This document shows, one piece after another, positions 49,201 to 60,231 of a stretch of DNA of 64,000 bases. Under the pieces are notes generated by a model that saw only the letters and a list, made by a program, of their open reading frames with translations, did not search any database and was not told the origin of the DNA. A program made the position numbers and the translations under genes. How positions within the stretch are numbered: position 1 is the first letter of the stretch; every line of letters starts with the position of its first letter. The stretch comes from Opisthorchis felineus (Eukaryota > Platyhelminthes > Trematoda > Opisthorchiida > Opisthorchiidae). The stretch is from contig SJOL01001898.1 in NCBI GenBank assembly GCA_004794785.1, positions 67,793 to 131,792 of the forward strand, in the 5' to 3' direction.

Positions 49201-52200
49201 TGGTTCGATATTGATTTAATCGAAGGGAAAGTTTGAGCAAATCTGTTCTACTATATTCTGATACTTTTTCTGGTCCTGACTCACAGGTACACTCGACTTC
49301 AACTACACAGAAGAAAATGGAAACCTTAAAAAGAAATTAACTTTGGGCTTCGTTGTAATTGTGAGTTATCTGAAAGACGGGTAGGAATTCGGATCTGATA
49401 CACAGGATCACAGCTCAGAAACTTGACGTAAACAGTGTGCAGAGTTGTACAGATTCAAGTGGTATTGCTCTCAAGCGCTACAAAGTTTATCGGAAATCTC
49501 AATGCAAATGACTATCCATCTACCTAATATAAACTTTGTGTGACCTTGATTTGCGAAAAAAGGTTTCAGCTATTCAGTTGGGGTCAGTTTTCTAGCTGGT
49601 TTCCTAAGAAAAAATGAAAGTTCGTTTTTACGCGGCATTAAAAGTATTTACTATGATCAAAGTAAAGTGACCACCGTGGTCCGATGATCTTGTAGAGCTG
49701 TATCCCATCTAGTTGCGAGCAGTTCATATTGCAGATCACTTCCTCTCATGACTAAACGGTTTATTCTTCGGCCAGTAGCTGAGATCTGGTAAGTTTGTAA
49801 TTCTGAATTTTTGTGAATTGCTTACTGCTGATGATTTTCATTAAGGATGAAAAAGCTATTCACTGTCTCTCATTATTTCAGGACAGATTGATTTTGGATT
49901 CAACACAATCTCGATTGAGTTTTCCAAATCTCATATTACGGGCAAACTATAAGTGGTCCAGAAGAGAGAACAATCTTCAAATAGTTTGAATCAAACAGCC
50001 CAGAAAAGGTCTATCACGGAGTCAATCAGCAAGTAGCCCCTTGATATAAATTCCGTGACCAAAGGACTAGCGGCGTCATACCTCGTCTAAGTTCTAGTCA
50101 GGTACTTCGCTAATCAGCCACTAGTGGTTAAATGGTTTGGTGTTCTATCACTAGCTAGAGTATTGTCGTTTGAAGAACCCCGAAGACTTGTGGGATGAGC
50201 ACTGTTGATGATTCCAAGTGAGGATGAAACAGATGTGCAGCTCGTCCCCGCTGTTTGGTAAAGACTGATTGTACCTTCATGGCGACACCTCTGTTGATAC
50301 TGTCAGAGAATGGACGGAGATCCGTTGTGCAAGGGCATTCCAAAATGTGAGTTCGTCTGTTTGCTTTCTTGATATATTCTGCACAAAAATACGGTCCGCT
50401 AGATTATCTAAAATACAAATAAGACTGGAGTATTACCATTTCTTTGCTGGAGGAATCCGTGCCTGATTTGTTGAATGTCAAGCTTTTACGATCTGATACA
50501 TCTTTTTCGGTGTTAAGAAAACGTCCACATCTACCGACCTTTTGTTCAGATAAGTTAAACACCATTGAACTCACTAGCACTCATCCAGTAAATCCGGCAA
50601 ATTGCACATCTGTTAGACTTATTTCGCGACGAAGGTAATGCAGTGTGGCGCTATGTATTTTTATGTTCTCAACGGAGCCTGATTATTGTATTATTAGTAG
50701 ATCACAGGTTTACTCAGGATGCCAAATTTTCCGCAAACCACTGATTGTGCGTTGTGTAGTGTTAGCCATTGGAACTATGAACAATTCGCTGTGGCCTAAA
50801 ACGAACTCAACGCAATTTAGGAGGCATTGCAAGAGCCACCCATGAGAGACGACTGGTAATTTTTTAAAGTTACAATATTTCAGTCAATAATAGGTTATCT
50901 ACGGCAAGAATACGCCAGTATATGTATACGGGCTTCAGAGGGTTCTGTACCTTTATTAGCTTATACTAAATCTGGCAAAGATTTGACAAGAACTAACCTC
51001 AATTCCCAACAGTACAGCGGTATTGGGAGGGGAAAAAGGTAAAACGAGTCCAATTAGAGCGAACGAGTTTTGATTGGTTCGTACTACTCCGAAGGCGAGA
51101 GTTTTAATCCATTCTTAGCCGGGATGTGCCACCATGCTTAGGAAAGATACATCACTTGTCAATTTCCTCTCCCACTCTAATTTGACATGGTGGAGCTAGC
51201 GAAAACGGACGCGGGGCTCAGGAAAACCAAAATAGGAAAATGAAGACCATTTTTATCAGTAAGTCCTAGTATTGTTTATCAGTTTAAATCACTTTCGCTT
51301 TTGGTTGCTATTCTGTTGTTGAAAAAAACGAATTGTTACACATACTCATACGCATTGCAAAGGATAACGAGAAAGAACTATTGCAGCAAAAAATTATCCA
51401 TTACATTAGTACAAACGTATATTTCTTCCAGGCTCATCCTATGCTCGTTAGGTCAAACACCACTGTCCTCATAAGATCATTTGTTTAGTACTTATTGTAA
51501 TGCCAAGAATGGTACTTTTACTGCTTCTTATTCAAGGCATTAACTTGAAAACTGACCATGTCGAAATAAGGTTGTACTGGTGGTATTTAGGTAAAAATCA
51601 TCTGCAACGAATCCATTGTCGTTTAATTCCAAAAGCAGCGACTGAATATTGACAGCATTTCGAAAAATTATCAGGGTACAGTGAGCCATGTTTAGGCGTT
51701 TCAGTGTAAATGGAACTTTGCCTCCCTATCTATCCATCCATCTATCTATCTATCTACCTATACATTTGTATGATCTATCTATATGTATATGCGTTTATAT
51801 ATGTGTACATGTTTGAACTACGGGAGTCTAGGTAGGATTTGGTGGTTACGAGTTGCGTAAGTATCATTCTTGTGTATGACAGGACAATCACAGACTGGCT
51901 GGAAAAATGGAAATTTGATGAGTTCGTGTCATCCATTGACGATTGTGAGGTAACGATGGGAGTAAGGTTGCCGGGTAAATGTGCAGCGGCCCGTTTCAAG
52001 CCGTTGTTTGGTCTCAGCAAGACGATACTGCAGTAAAAGTTGGTAGCGCTTATTAGAATGTTTATCAGATATATATGTATATACGCGTATGTTTCAATAA
52101 ACTGTTTGGCAAATAATCTTTGAGGAGTCGGGGACAGTTTTTAACTCTCTCAGTTCCTCGTCTCACGGAAGATACGTTGCCAAATAAAAAGTTGATAAAT

Positions 52201-52918
52201 GTGACGGTACTAAAAAAACCTTGATATTCTATTCTTGAACTCCATACTCAAATGTCTCTTGAGTTTGCTGTATTCGTTCAAGTAAAATGAAACCATAACG
52301 GGGCATATTGATGGGTAGGAAGAGTTTCTGTATCTGGCTGTCAACTAAGGTTAATGATGTATTTTGATGACTAACACCTGAGCCCGACTTTAAGTCCAAA
52401 ATACAAAATTCGGACCATTGGTTCCCGATTCTATACTGAGACAGGAATTGCAATTAACTACTTGCAGGATAGCTCATTTGCATGCTCCGAGTTAATTCAT
52501 AATTTTGTCAAATGTCGGTGCTGCAGCCGTCAATCAACAGCGTATTGTTTCTGCTCCGGTGATCAGACTTGAAATGATACTATGACTCAGTCACTGCAGA
52601 AGGATGATGGTTGAGGCAGCAACTCGTTTTTCTCAGAGGCAACTAACTATAATATAAGGTTCAATTGGATGGAATTCTCTTGACTTGTTCAAATTGTCTC
52701 CGTTCATAGCGTCCGCACATTTGGATATGGAGCTGCAGATCCTTTGCCGACAACCAATGAGTTATCCCGATTTAGTGGCTGAGATTCTTAGTACCAGTGT
52801 TGTGAGAAATGCTTCCGACTCATATCCTCTGAGCCAAAATTCTTTGCTTACAAACTCGTCAGAGACACGTGAGCTGATTGATGAATCCGTATGCGTTTCC
52901 GAAAAGCTTTCCAATTGA
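46209..52918 (+). CDS. Multi-exon host gene of unknown function, 3' part
   Basis: Five exons have splice sites at their borders and phases that join without a stop. 46725-46776 encodes RFTKSTERVLKAANAKG. 49287-49360 encodes TLDFNYTEENGNLKKKLTLG. 50453-50634 includes VPDLLNVKLLRSDTSFSVLR and STHPVNPANCTSVRLISRR. 51883-51974 encodes TITDWLEKWKFDEFVSSIDD. 52710-52918 includes MELQILCRQPMSYPDLVAEI and ends at TGA (52916-52918). Joins fall at G/GT, phase 0, AG/G and G/CG. A possible earlier exon ends at a GTAAGA donor at 46241 (its start at 46209 or 46227 is uncertain). The acceptor at 50451 and the donor at 51975 are weaker. I do not recognise the protein and no domain is evident. A minus-strand RTE-like LINE and an Sm-alpha-like SINE sit in its introns. 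Confidence 0.6.
47330..48430 (-). pseudogene. Decayed RTE-like LINE reverse transcriptase, in an intron
   Basis: The minus strand carries the RT palm and the region after it. It reads FEFIIDKAITRELKYL, then NLDYADDI with the catalytic YADD at 48122-48111, then LTKVIWS, LTLEVVQRNTFLKICITFNG, VTDGDSFC, KWHIFWSQ, LLMYG, RIRNDLLRRLVFG and the 3'-end motif PRDPRLHWLETMYEKAANHV. The order matches RTE-type polymerases common in trematodes, where 'SPFLFNF-ID' precedes 'L-YADDI' and 'R-RN---RK-VFG---' precedes 'PRDPHCAWLETLQDMAANR'. Several frameshifts and stops show it is dead. It lies antisense inside the host gene. Confidence 0.8.
50115..50300 (+). repeat. Sm-alpha-like SINE with tRNA head and decayed hammerhead
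   Basis: TAGTGGTTAAATGG (50122-50135) is a good pol III A box and a degenerate B box follows. Then comes TTGATGA (50205-50211, C3 changed to T), a 3-bp stem II, GAAAC and AGATGTG. The cleavage-site base is G, which hammerheads do not accept, so the ribozyme is inactive. The architecture is that of Schistosoma Sm-alpha SINEs. Confidence 0.55.
51725..51761. repeat. (CTAT)n microsatellite
   Basis: Imperfect CTAT/CCAT tetranucleotide repeats, just upstream of an exon of the unknown plus-strand gene. Confidence 0.85.
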
Positions 52919-54062
52919 CCGGATATGCTCATTACTTTTGCACTACAAAACAACCATACGTTAACGTGGTCCTTAAATTTTTTGGGTTACAGTTATTCCA
53001 CATGCCACCATTTCTAGGCTGAGCTATAACCTATCATCCACGCCGTAATTAACCTTCATTTTGCAGCTAGAATCAGCCTGCAATAGCATAAAAGTTTAGG
53101 TGATTTTTAATTACGATATTTGGGGTTAAAATATCTCGTAGTTGCTGGCTAATTTTAACACTGACTTTCCTTCTGTGTGGTACTTTATGTGTATATTTGT
53201 GCTGCAAAATAGTGTGTGATTAAAAAAGACATACATGCCGTCAAGCCCCAGATCAATGACTTTGTGCAAGAACCAATATTGGTCGCATTCACGTATAAAA
53301 CTGAGGATTCTGAAGGTACATCCGACCCACTTAAACTGGCATTGGTGGTGAATTACCCATAACCCATAATCCGGAAACTTGGGTATACATATTCTTGTTC
53401 GAAATATTATGTCTGACCTACGTAGTACACACACGAAAAGGGTTTGCCAAGGGCATTCTTTTGTACCTAAAAGTGTGATTTAATTTAGTAGCGTAGATGA
53501 TTTTAGTCTCTTTGTCCACATAAGATACAGGGGGTCCAACTTTCTTTTACCCATGGTTTGAAGGAACTTTAAGGAGTATGTTGGAGGTAGGTTAAGCTTG
53601 ATGCCATAGTAACCGTTGTTTGGATAAAGAGCAATGTTTTGCACCTGAATGAAGAGGTTCAATCACTGTTTTAATGGGCACACCCAATTTGTACTTGGTT
53701 GCATGTTCCAAAAATGCGACATGTTGGACAAGTTAGTTTCTTCGGTTTTTTATGTAGAGATACAGTGGCAAATTACAACGTGCCATGATTATTACAGGGT
53801 TTGAGGGAACCAACTTAAAATTACAGACAAGACCAAAAATAGTCTAATAACACAGAGATGACGTCACCGAAAACATAATGCACTGAAAGAAGGTCTTCGA
53901 AGTAGGAAGTGAGGTTAACATGTAGGAAGAATCTTTTTAGCGAGCGCTTTCTTTAAAAAAAAACAAAGTTTCAATGCAACAACATTGTGTTGTTTGCATT
54001 TTCACGGACAGGTTCACATAACCTTACCTAACCTAACCTCACTTTCAAATTATCTGTTTACA
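52919..54062. other. No gene recognised
   Basis: Open frames of 60-102 codons on the minus strand are without motif or splice support. Confidence 0.35.
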
Positions 54063-54398
54063 GGTTAGAGGAAACGGCACAGTAAGACTGTCCAAGTTTA
54101 CCCAGCAGGTTTATTCACTTACTGATCAGATAGCTGGGGTTGTCGGCTAAGCTGATGAAATTACGTGGCTATTTAGACCCGAATATATTGGCTTGTTTGA
54201 TGGCCTCGTCTGGGCTGCATTCTTGACGTTATAAGTGGGAGAACATCACATCGCCATTGAAAACGGCGCATTCTGCGACCTGGCCATTGAGAAGTATGGA
54301 AGGGAATTTAAGCTTTTCAGTACTTTCACGGACAACTTTGTTGCTTCAGAGTACGCCTTCTGTTTTAATATATGTCCACTCAGGTTTAATTGCACGAA
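54063..54398 (+). pseudogene. Possible decayed coding region, unknown protein
   Basis: After a good acceptor (ATCTGTTTACAG) one frame reads RLSKFTQQVYSLTDQIAGVV, then EITWLFRPEYIGLFDGLVWA, then IAIENGAFCDLAIEKYGREF and FVASEYAFCFNICPLRFNC. It ends at a strong donor, GTAAGC (54399). Two in-frame stops interrupt it, at the positions between these pieces. It could be a dead gene copy, a transposon ORF, or two or three exons with introns I misread. No family is recognised. Confidence 0.3.
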
Positions 54399-54601
54399 GT
54401 AAGCTTATTCGAAAATTTTCAGCTCCGCTCAAAATAATAATAGTTTATACGTGGCTCGGGAGAAGAAAGAAATTCACCCAACGAATGAAACTTCCATCTC
54501 GAGGAGCCAGTCATCGCGCGTCACCAGAAAATTTAGATCGTGAGATCAAAGGATGAGTGTCGCTATATCCAGTATAAGAGCAAGTTACGGATCAACCACG
54601 T

Positions 54602-54770
54602 GTTGTTGAGATTTTAGGCGATCAAACTGCTGGCAAGGAGGTCTTGGGTTCGAGACCATGGAATTTCGTGAGATGCGCACCGCTGACGACTTCCAATAAG
54701 GAGGAAACAGCTGTACAGCGGCTTTTCAGTGAAGACTGGTCTCACTTGCAAGACGTTATCTTCATTACCG
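54602..54770 (+). repeat. Sm-alpha-like SINE with tRNA-type B box and hammerhead
   Basis: A B box, GGTTCGAGACC, at 54647-54657 is followed by GAGATGCGCACCG and the ribozyme, then TTTTCAGTGAAGACTGGTCTC. The order (tRNA-related head, then hammerhead, then tail) is that of the schistosome Sm-alpha family. Related pieces in the window are at 50.2 and 37.5 kb. Confidence 0.65.
54675..54725 (+). ncRNA. Hammerhead ribozyme (type I) with intact core in the SINE
   Basis: CTGACGA lies at 54683-54689 (the family allows any base at position 7). Stem II is C-G, U-A, U-G, C-G with a CAAUAA loop (54690-54703). GAAA is at 54704-54707. Stem III is ACAGCTGT, again self-complementary, or 2 bp with an AGCU loop. 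Cleavage would follow A54715. Stem I is weak: only alternate pairs form between 54677-54682 and 54716-54721. All core bases are present, so weak activity is possible. Confidence 0.65.
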
Positions 54771-55203
54771 AGATTTTCGCCAAAGCTAACTGTTCTTAAT
54801 TATGTACTCAAGAACTTCAGAACTTTCATATCACTTGGTCATCGTTGTCTGAATATTGTAAGTGCGGCCATGATCAAATTCTTACATTGCTCATGCAGCG
54901 AATGTCGTTGGTCCACGATAAGACCAATGTTATCTGGACCTGTTTTGCATACATATGATTAACTCCTCTAATCTTAATCGGTCAAAAACCCTTTTTGGTG
55001 TCGAGAGTATGCTTCAAGTTTTTTAAAATTGAAACATTTTGAGCCGCGAAATAAAGCGTCTTCTGCAAAAACTGGTGAACAGTGAGATTTGCACCTTAAG
55101 ATATCTGAGACATCAAAGTGGAAATAAGAGGAACATTTGGCATCCGACTGGTAATCGATGTCTTAGACGTCCAGAATTATGAGAAAGGCTTTTAAACTAT
55201 TTA

Positions 55204-55489
55204 CTAGAACCGATATTGACTGCGACTGTAGACGTCAATTTGGGTTCCTCCAAAAAGTAAATAGGCCATGATTTCATTTGGGAGTGCCACAGAGGTAATC
55301 CAGACTAAACAAACACGCACAATTTCCTCATGGTTGTGGAGGAAAAAGTCCTCTAATGCTGGACCTACCAGCAATGATAAAATCAGAAATAAGCACAAAA
55401 TTTGCCATCTTTCAGCTAACAGTACAGCTGTGATGACCAGGAGCCCAAAACCCAAGTGGTGTTGGAAGACGTCTTCAGTCGTCCCAAGT
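55204..55489 (-). CDS. Candidate membrane-protein frame, unknown
   Basis: A minus-strand frame with no obvious start is strikingly hydrophobic. It reads LGFGLLVITAVLLAERW, ILCLFLILSLLVGPALEDFF and IVRVCLVWITSVALP, enough for two or three membrane helices, with charged loops between them. Splice borders are not convincing and the frame is under 100 codons, so it may be chance. Confidence 0.25.
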
Positions 55490-58400
55490 TATTACGGAAT
55501 AAGTTTTCTGGCATTATAATAAATAGCTTATAACACATTCATTTCTACTTACCTACCTGTGTTTTGTTTGATCTGTCAACGGATAACGAATCAAGTGTTT
55601 CTGTTTTAGACGGCGACATATAGTTTTGTGTTTTCACTCCTCTAGTCAGTTGCGGCTTCTTCCATCCGTCTAGCCAAATGCGCAAGAAATTCGTCTTGAT
55701 AACCAAGTTGTACAGTGCCAGTAAACATAGAGACGGTGTGTTGTTAGTTACTGTATGTCTTACTGTGTCAGCGCCATGTATCTCATAAACGCTGTAAGGA
55801 AACCCAAAGTACAAAAATAGATCTAAGTTGCTTTATACAAATAATGACACAAAATCCCTCCTAACTTAATAGATCTGACCTAGAAAGCGACTATGCTTTA
55901 AAACTTATTACTTCTGATGGTCGTTTCTAGCATCTTGAGATGACGAAGTGCCTCTCGAATAAGGTAGAATTCATTAATTGTTTAATCGTGGGGAAAAAGA
56001 AGGCTGTAGATACCTAACCCTACTTATTTAACTCAAAAAGAATTTTCGTACACCCTCAGCGTTATAGTTCCGGGAACCGTAATCTTGGCCGATATAAAGT
56101 TTGCCAAGCAGTGGAAATGTACTCTAGACTATTTGATTAATCACACTGAACAACAGGTCTGCGTGAATGATTTCCAGGCTCTTGTGCAAAATCACGGAAT
56201 TTCGGTGCGCATGGCAAAGCATCAAGTTAAACCGCGCTGATGAATTGAGTATAGCCTGCGACAAACTAAAAGGAAGACCATGTTGATTGTAGGGTGAAAA
56301 AGATACAATGGAAAGAACGCAAGGGAAAAGATTATCCTCTTGGTCGAAGAACAGAAATAGGCGAACACCGAGGTTGTTGGATGCAAGTGGGGTATCTGTT
56401 TGGCTCCCAGTAAGCCACTTGAGACATTCAGGTCTTTGTGTAGCACACCAATATAATTTTGAACAAAGAATGACCATGTACGGCCAGATTTTGTGGAATT
56501 AAGTACACTTTTATTACAGTTATTTAAGGCCCCATCAATTTGAACGAAACAATGTTCGTCAAACTACATGACCACTCCCTGAAGAGGCTCCCTCAAAAAG
56601 TCACCGAGACGGATATAACCTACTCAACGTCGATTGCCTGTTAGCCATTCTCACACCAACCACAAAGCAAGAAGGAACTGCAATAGCCCACATTCAAATA
56701 TAAGCTGAAACCTTTGTGTACTTAAGGCAATGCATAATTAACTGTGCAAGCCACTTGATAGAAACATGACGCCATCAAACGTCATCATCTTTGGCTTGGT
56801 TCTTGACTTATCTACACGAAAAGCCACCTATAAAGCCAACACCCTAGGGCAGCCCAATAACCTGTTGACCCTTCAGTTACGTTATAAGCGGTGTGTCGTG
56901 TCAAGAAGATATACGTCTATATCGTGTATACCATGTCGACCGAATCCTAGTGTGATCTCCATGAAGCATATTCAGTCTATTGTTGGCATTTGTTCTGCAC
57001 TTTCATCCCCTGTTCGAAACAAAAAACTTCTAAGAAGAGATTGCCACTGTTTGGTCACTCGAGATGATTTTACAAGGAAAGAATAACAGTAGTGAAGCTC
57101 CATGTTTAGCAGTTCTGGTTGAGGCTAGACATGCAGCATGGAATAAGTGTGCAACGGGACCATAACCTGTTTGCTCAGGATGTCCATGCACAACTTTGGA
57201 AATGAAAAATCATGAAAATTTAGGACATGTATCTTTGTCCACTTGCACTGCAGGCAGATTTTTCCTTACCGCATTTGTCATAACAATATCAATGTAATCA
57301 CTGTCATTTTGTTGTGTTCGCAATAGCTGGACAAATGAATTCATGCTTGACTTTGTATTATTCAGTGTCCCCTAAGATAGCCGTCAACTCATTATCATGA
57401 ATGGTGTTCAGAAAGTTAATAGATTCACCTGTTATTCCTATAGTTGATGTTTCCTTTCGACGTAGAATGTACAAACGTCCAGCCCATATAATTGTTGTTC
57501 AAAGAGTTTATCACAAATACTGATATAAGTTGCAGCATGGAAACGCCGTGATGTAGTGAAACGCCAATGCACTACGTAGGTTTTGGTATCAGGTTGATGA
57601 TGGAATTCCGTACTAATGAAATTACGATGGGCTTCTGTTGTGTGCTATTCGGGCCAAAAACACTGTTTCACGCAATTCATTGACTAACCAGCTAAGTGCA
57701 GCTGAGCTGCATCAAACATGCCTGCTTCTCGTGGGGTGAAAAGACGATGCTAACTGGTAAGGAAAATTGTTAATGACCCTGATGATAAAGTGTGCTCGCG
57801 GCGTGAGTAAAACAGTTCATTTTTTCACTGAAAGAAAGCAGCTAAATTCTTTTCGTTTCATATATAGCCACTGTTTGCATCTTCGGTGACTACACAATTT
57901 GTGCGACACACAATACAGCAGATTTACACGACCAGACATTTTGGGAAGTTGAATATTATTTTAAGTTAGGAGGTCACCGTAAGCACTGTAGGGTCAGTTG
58001 AATTTAAAGGTCAGCATGTCCGGCAAATGTTATGAGCTTATTTACGTGTGAAACACAAATGTGAGGAACCTCATTCGGCTGGTTAGGTTGCACAGGAATC
58101 AAGGGACCAAGTCAGTAGGTCAATGAAACATATGAGATCACGAGCTTAAAAAGTAGTGATTACTCAGCAAGCAATCACAGTAACTTCCAAGCTATCCAAA
58201 AGGCTACACATTACATTTGCATCATATAGAAAAGTAAACTAAGCTTGCAATTTTCCATTATGTCGTTGTGGGCAGGCTTCAATCAGCTAGACCATGCTCC
58301 GCTAGGAAGACACAACAGGCATAATACGTATAAGGAATTGTTCACATAACGTAGCCCTAAGGCACATTGTTTTTCTAATGCCATTTACCCAAGTTGGAGC

Positions 58401-58982
58401 GGGGAGTAAAACTCTTCGTTGAATATATCACCAATGTAAGGACAAACCTAGCCAGAGGCAACACAAAAGCCAAATCTCAAGTAGCAACTAATTTTAAAGC
58501 GATTTTCTGGGCAAGTACACAAGATGTTGCTTTTGTCCCCAGTCGGTAGTACCAAAATGAACTTAGGATTACATGGAGGTTTGGATGATGGTATTATGAA
58601 CTAGTGACAGAAACAAGTCAGCAATCACAAGGGGTTCAAAAACGCCATTTAGACTAAAGACTCAAGCAGTTTCCGATAAAGCTAAAATGAGTGCATTTGA
58701 ATTGTAAGAATTGCACTCCATATACAGTGGAAAGAGTACTTGGTCAACAATGCTAAATAGTTCGTCAGCAAAAAGTTTTCTGGAACCCTGTCCGATTATT
58801 TGTAAAACTCATCTAAAAAGCTGGTTTACTAATGTTGGGCCAAAGTACGTTGCTCCTGGCGATATTTCACTACCCAAAGGAGGAGAAAAGCCCTTCTCGT
58901 AGGGACCGTTGTATTTTCATCAGAATAGTTGGCTGCTTTTTAAGTTTCACATACGTTTTCAAAAACCTCCTTGAATTTTTCA
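55490..58982. other. No gene recognised
   Basis: A frame at 58711-58902 ends in VAPGDISLPKGGEKPFS and begins near an acceptor (CCATATACAG), but its phase does not fit the downstream exon. No repeat or RNA gene is identified. Confidence 0.35.
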
Positions 58983-60231
58983 GATGTTTTCATTTCTTTG
59001 ACTCTACACTGTCCCCGCACTTCTGAAATGTGCTCATTCCCAACCTGGTTGTTCCGAAATGGACCAAATTTATGGTGGTCTGATGCTGGTGTGTCCAACT
59101 CTTTGACAGCACGTGCCACGCATATTGATCGTTCGCAAAGCACCCCGGATCACGAATACTTCAATTTGCCGGCCGCTCAGTACGGTTGGAACCAACTACT
59201 AGCAGGCCGTAATGAGAGTCTGCTGCAGCTGCTCCAAATTTGTCCGCAGGCGTGGGATTTCAGATCGAATTATCGAGTTTCGTTCGCTCTCGGACAGAAT
59301 GCCTTTCAAAAATGGATGCAAGCCATCTGTGGTCTAGGACTAAATGACGAACGTAAACGGACCACTACACGTCAAAAACAACGCAAGGTCTTGTCAGTAT
59401 TCTTTGTGAATATGACTTGCGCTCTGCCTTGGGATCGTTCAAGTAATATATTTCTTGTTCAGCTGATTGATAAACTTCATCGGTAAGCATTGAAATGAAA
59501 TAAATCGTTTGCATGCGTTGGTCTCTGTTCAGGTTGTTTGGCGGATAACGGTACCATACACACTCGCCAGACGTCTGCAGGTTTTATCTTTCTAGTCCTC
59601 ACAAGGTCAAACCTCCCCAACAATAGAAGAGCCACGAAAGGATCAGTTTTACTCTTACTATTAAAATGAAATTTGGCCGCATGTCTAACAAGAATCTCCC
59701 AATCGTAGAATTGCTGTTCTTTTTTTGATTATCGCAAAAATTGGCAAAACTTTCTTACATTATGCAGACCTCTCATTTTCAGGCTGATTTTGAACGCACT
59801 TTACTGAATGAATTAGAAATGACAAGTTAAGTACAGAGGACTACCTAATAACTTCCCACGGATAACATTATGCGGCCACCTGGTACAATGTTTCGTGCTT
59901 CTCTTAGCCGACGGTAATCAAACACCGCACTCATTTGCAGTAATCTAGTGGTTAAATGTGATCGACATCCTCCAGATAAAGGAATTACCATAACCCACGG
60001 GCCTACAAATTTATTCGACGAAACAAATTTTCACACAGCCAGAATCCTCGGTTGGTACTGTGTTTTCATGGCTTTAACCATAGCACTATAACATGAGAGC
60101 AGCAAAAGGCATGCACGCTGGGAAGCGGTGCTTAGTTAGCTCCCGTCCCTAAAGATTATTCATGCTGATTAAATTCATCTGAAATGTACAGACCGGTGAG
60201 AACGGCCCTCAAACTTGACTACATTTGGTAA
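58983..60231 (+). CDS. Two exons of an unknown host gene, 3' end
   Basis: A long exon ends at CATCG/GTAAGC (59482). Its start is either 58983 (acceptor TTTTTCAG) or 59110 (acceptor CTTTGACAG). Both keep the same frame, with one base supplied by the preceding exon. It encodes STPDHEYFNLPAAQYGW, ESLLQLLQICPQAWDFRSNY, FALGQNAFQKWMQAICGLG and LVQLIDKLH. The next exon starts at 60192 after TGTACAG. The CG/A join makes Arg and continues PVRTALKLDYIW to a stop at 60229-60231. If the start at 58983 is right, MCSFPTWLFRNG is also encoded. I cannot name the family. Upstream exons were not found. Confidence 0.6.
59941..60010 (+). repeat. tRNA-like SINE head (A box)
   Basis: CTAGTGGTTAAATGTGATCG resembles the A box of the SINE at 50.1 kb (CTAGTGGTTAAATGG). 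It lies in the intron of the unknown gene. No ribozyme follows. Confidence 0.4.
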
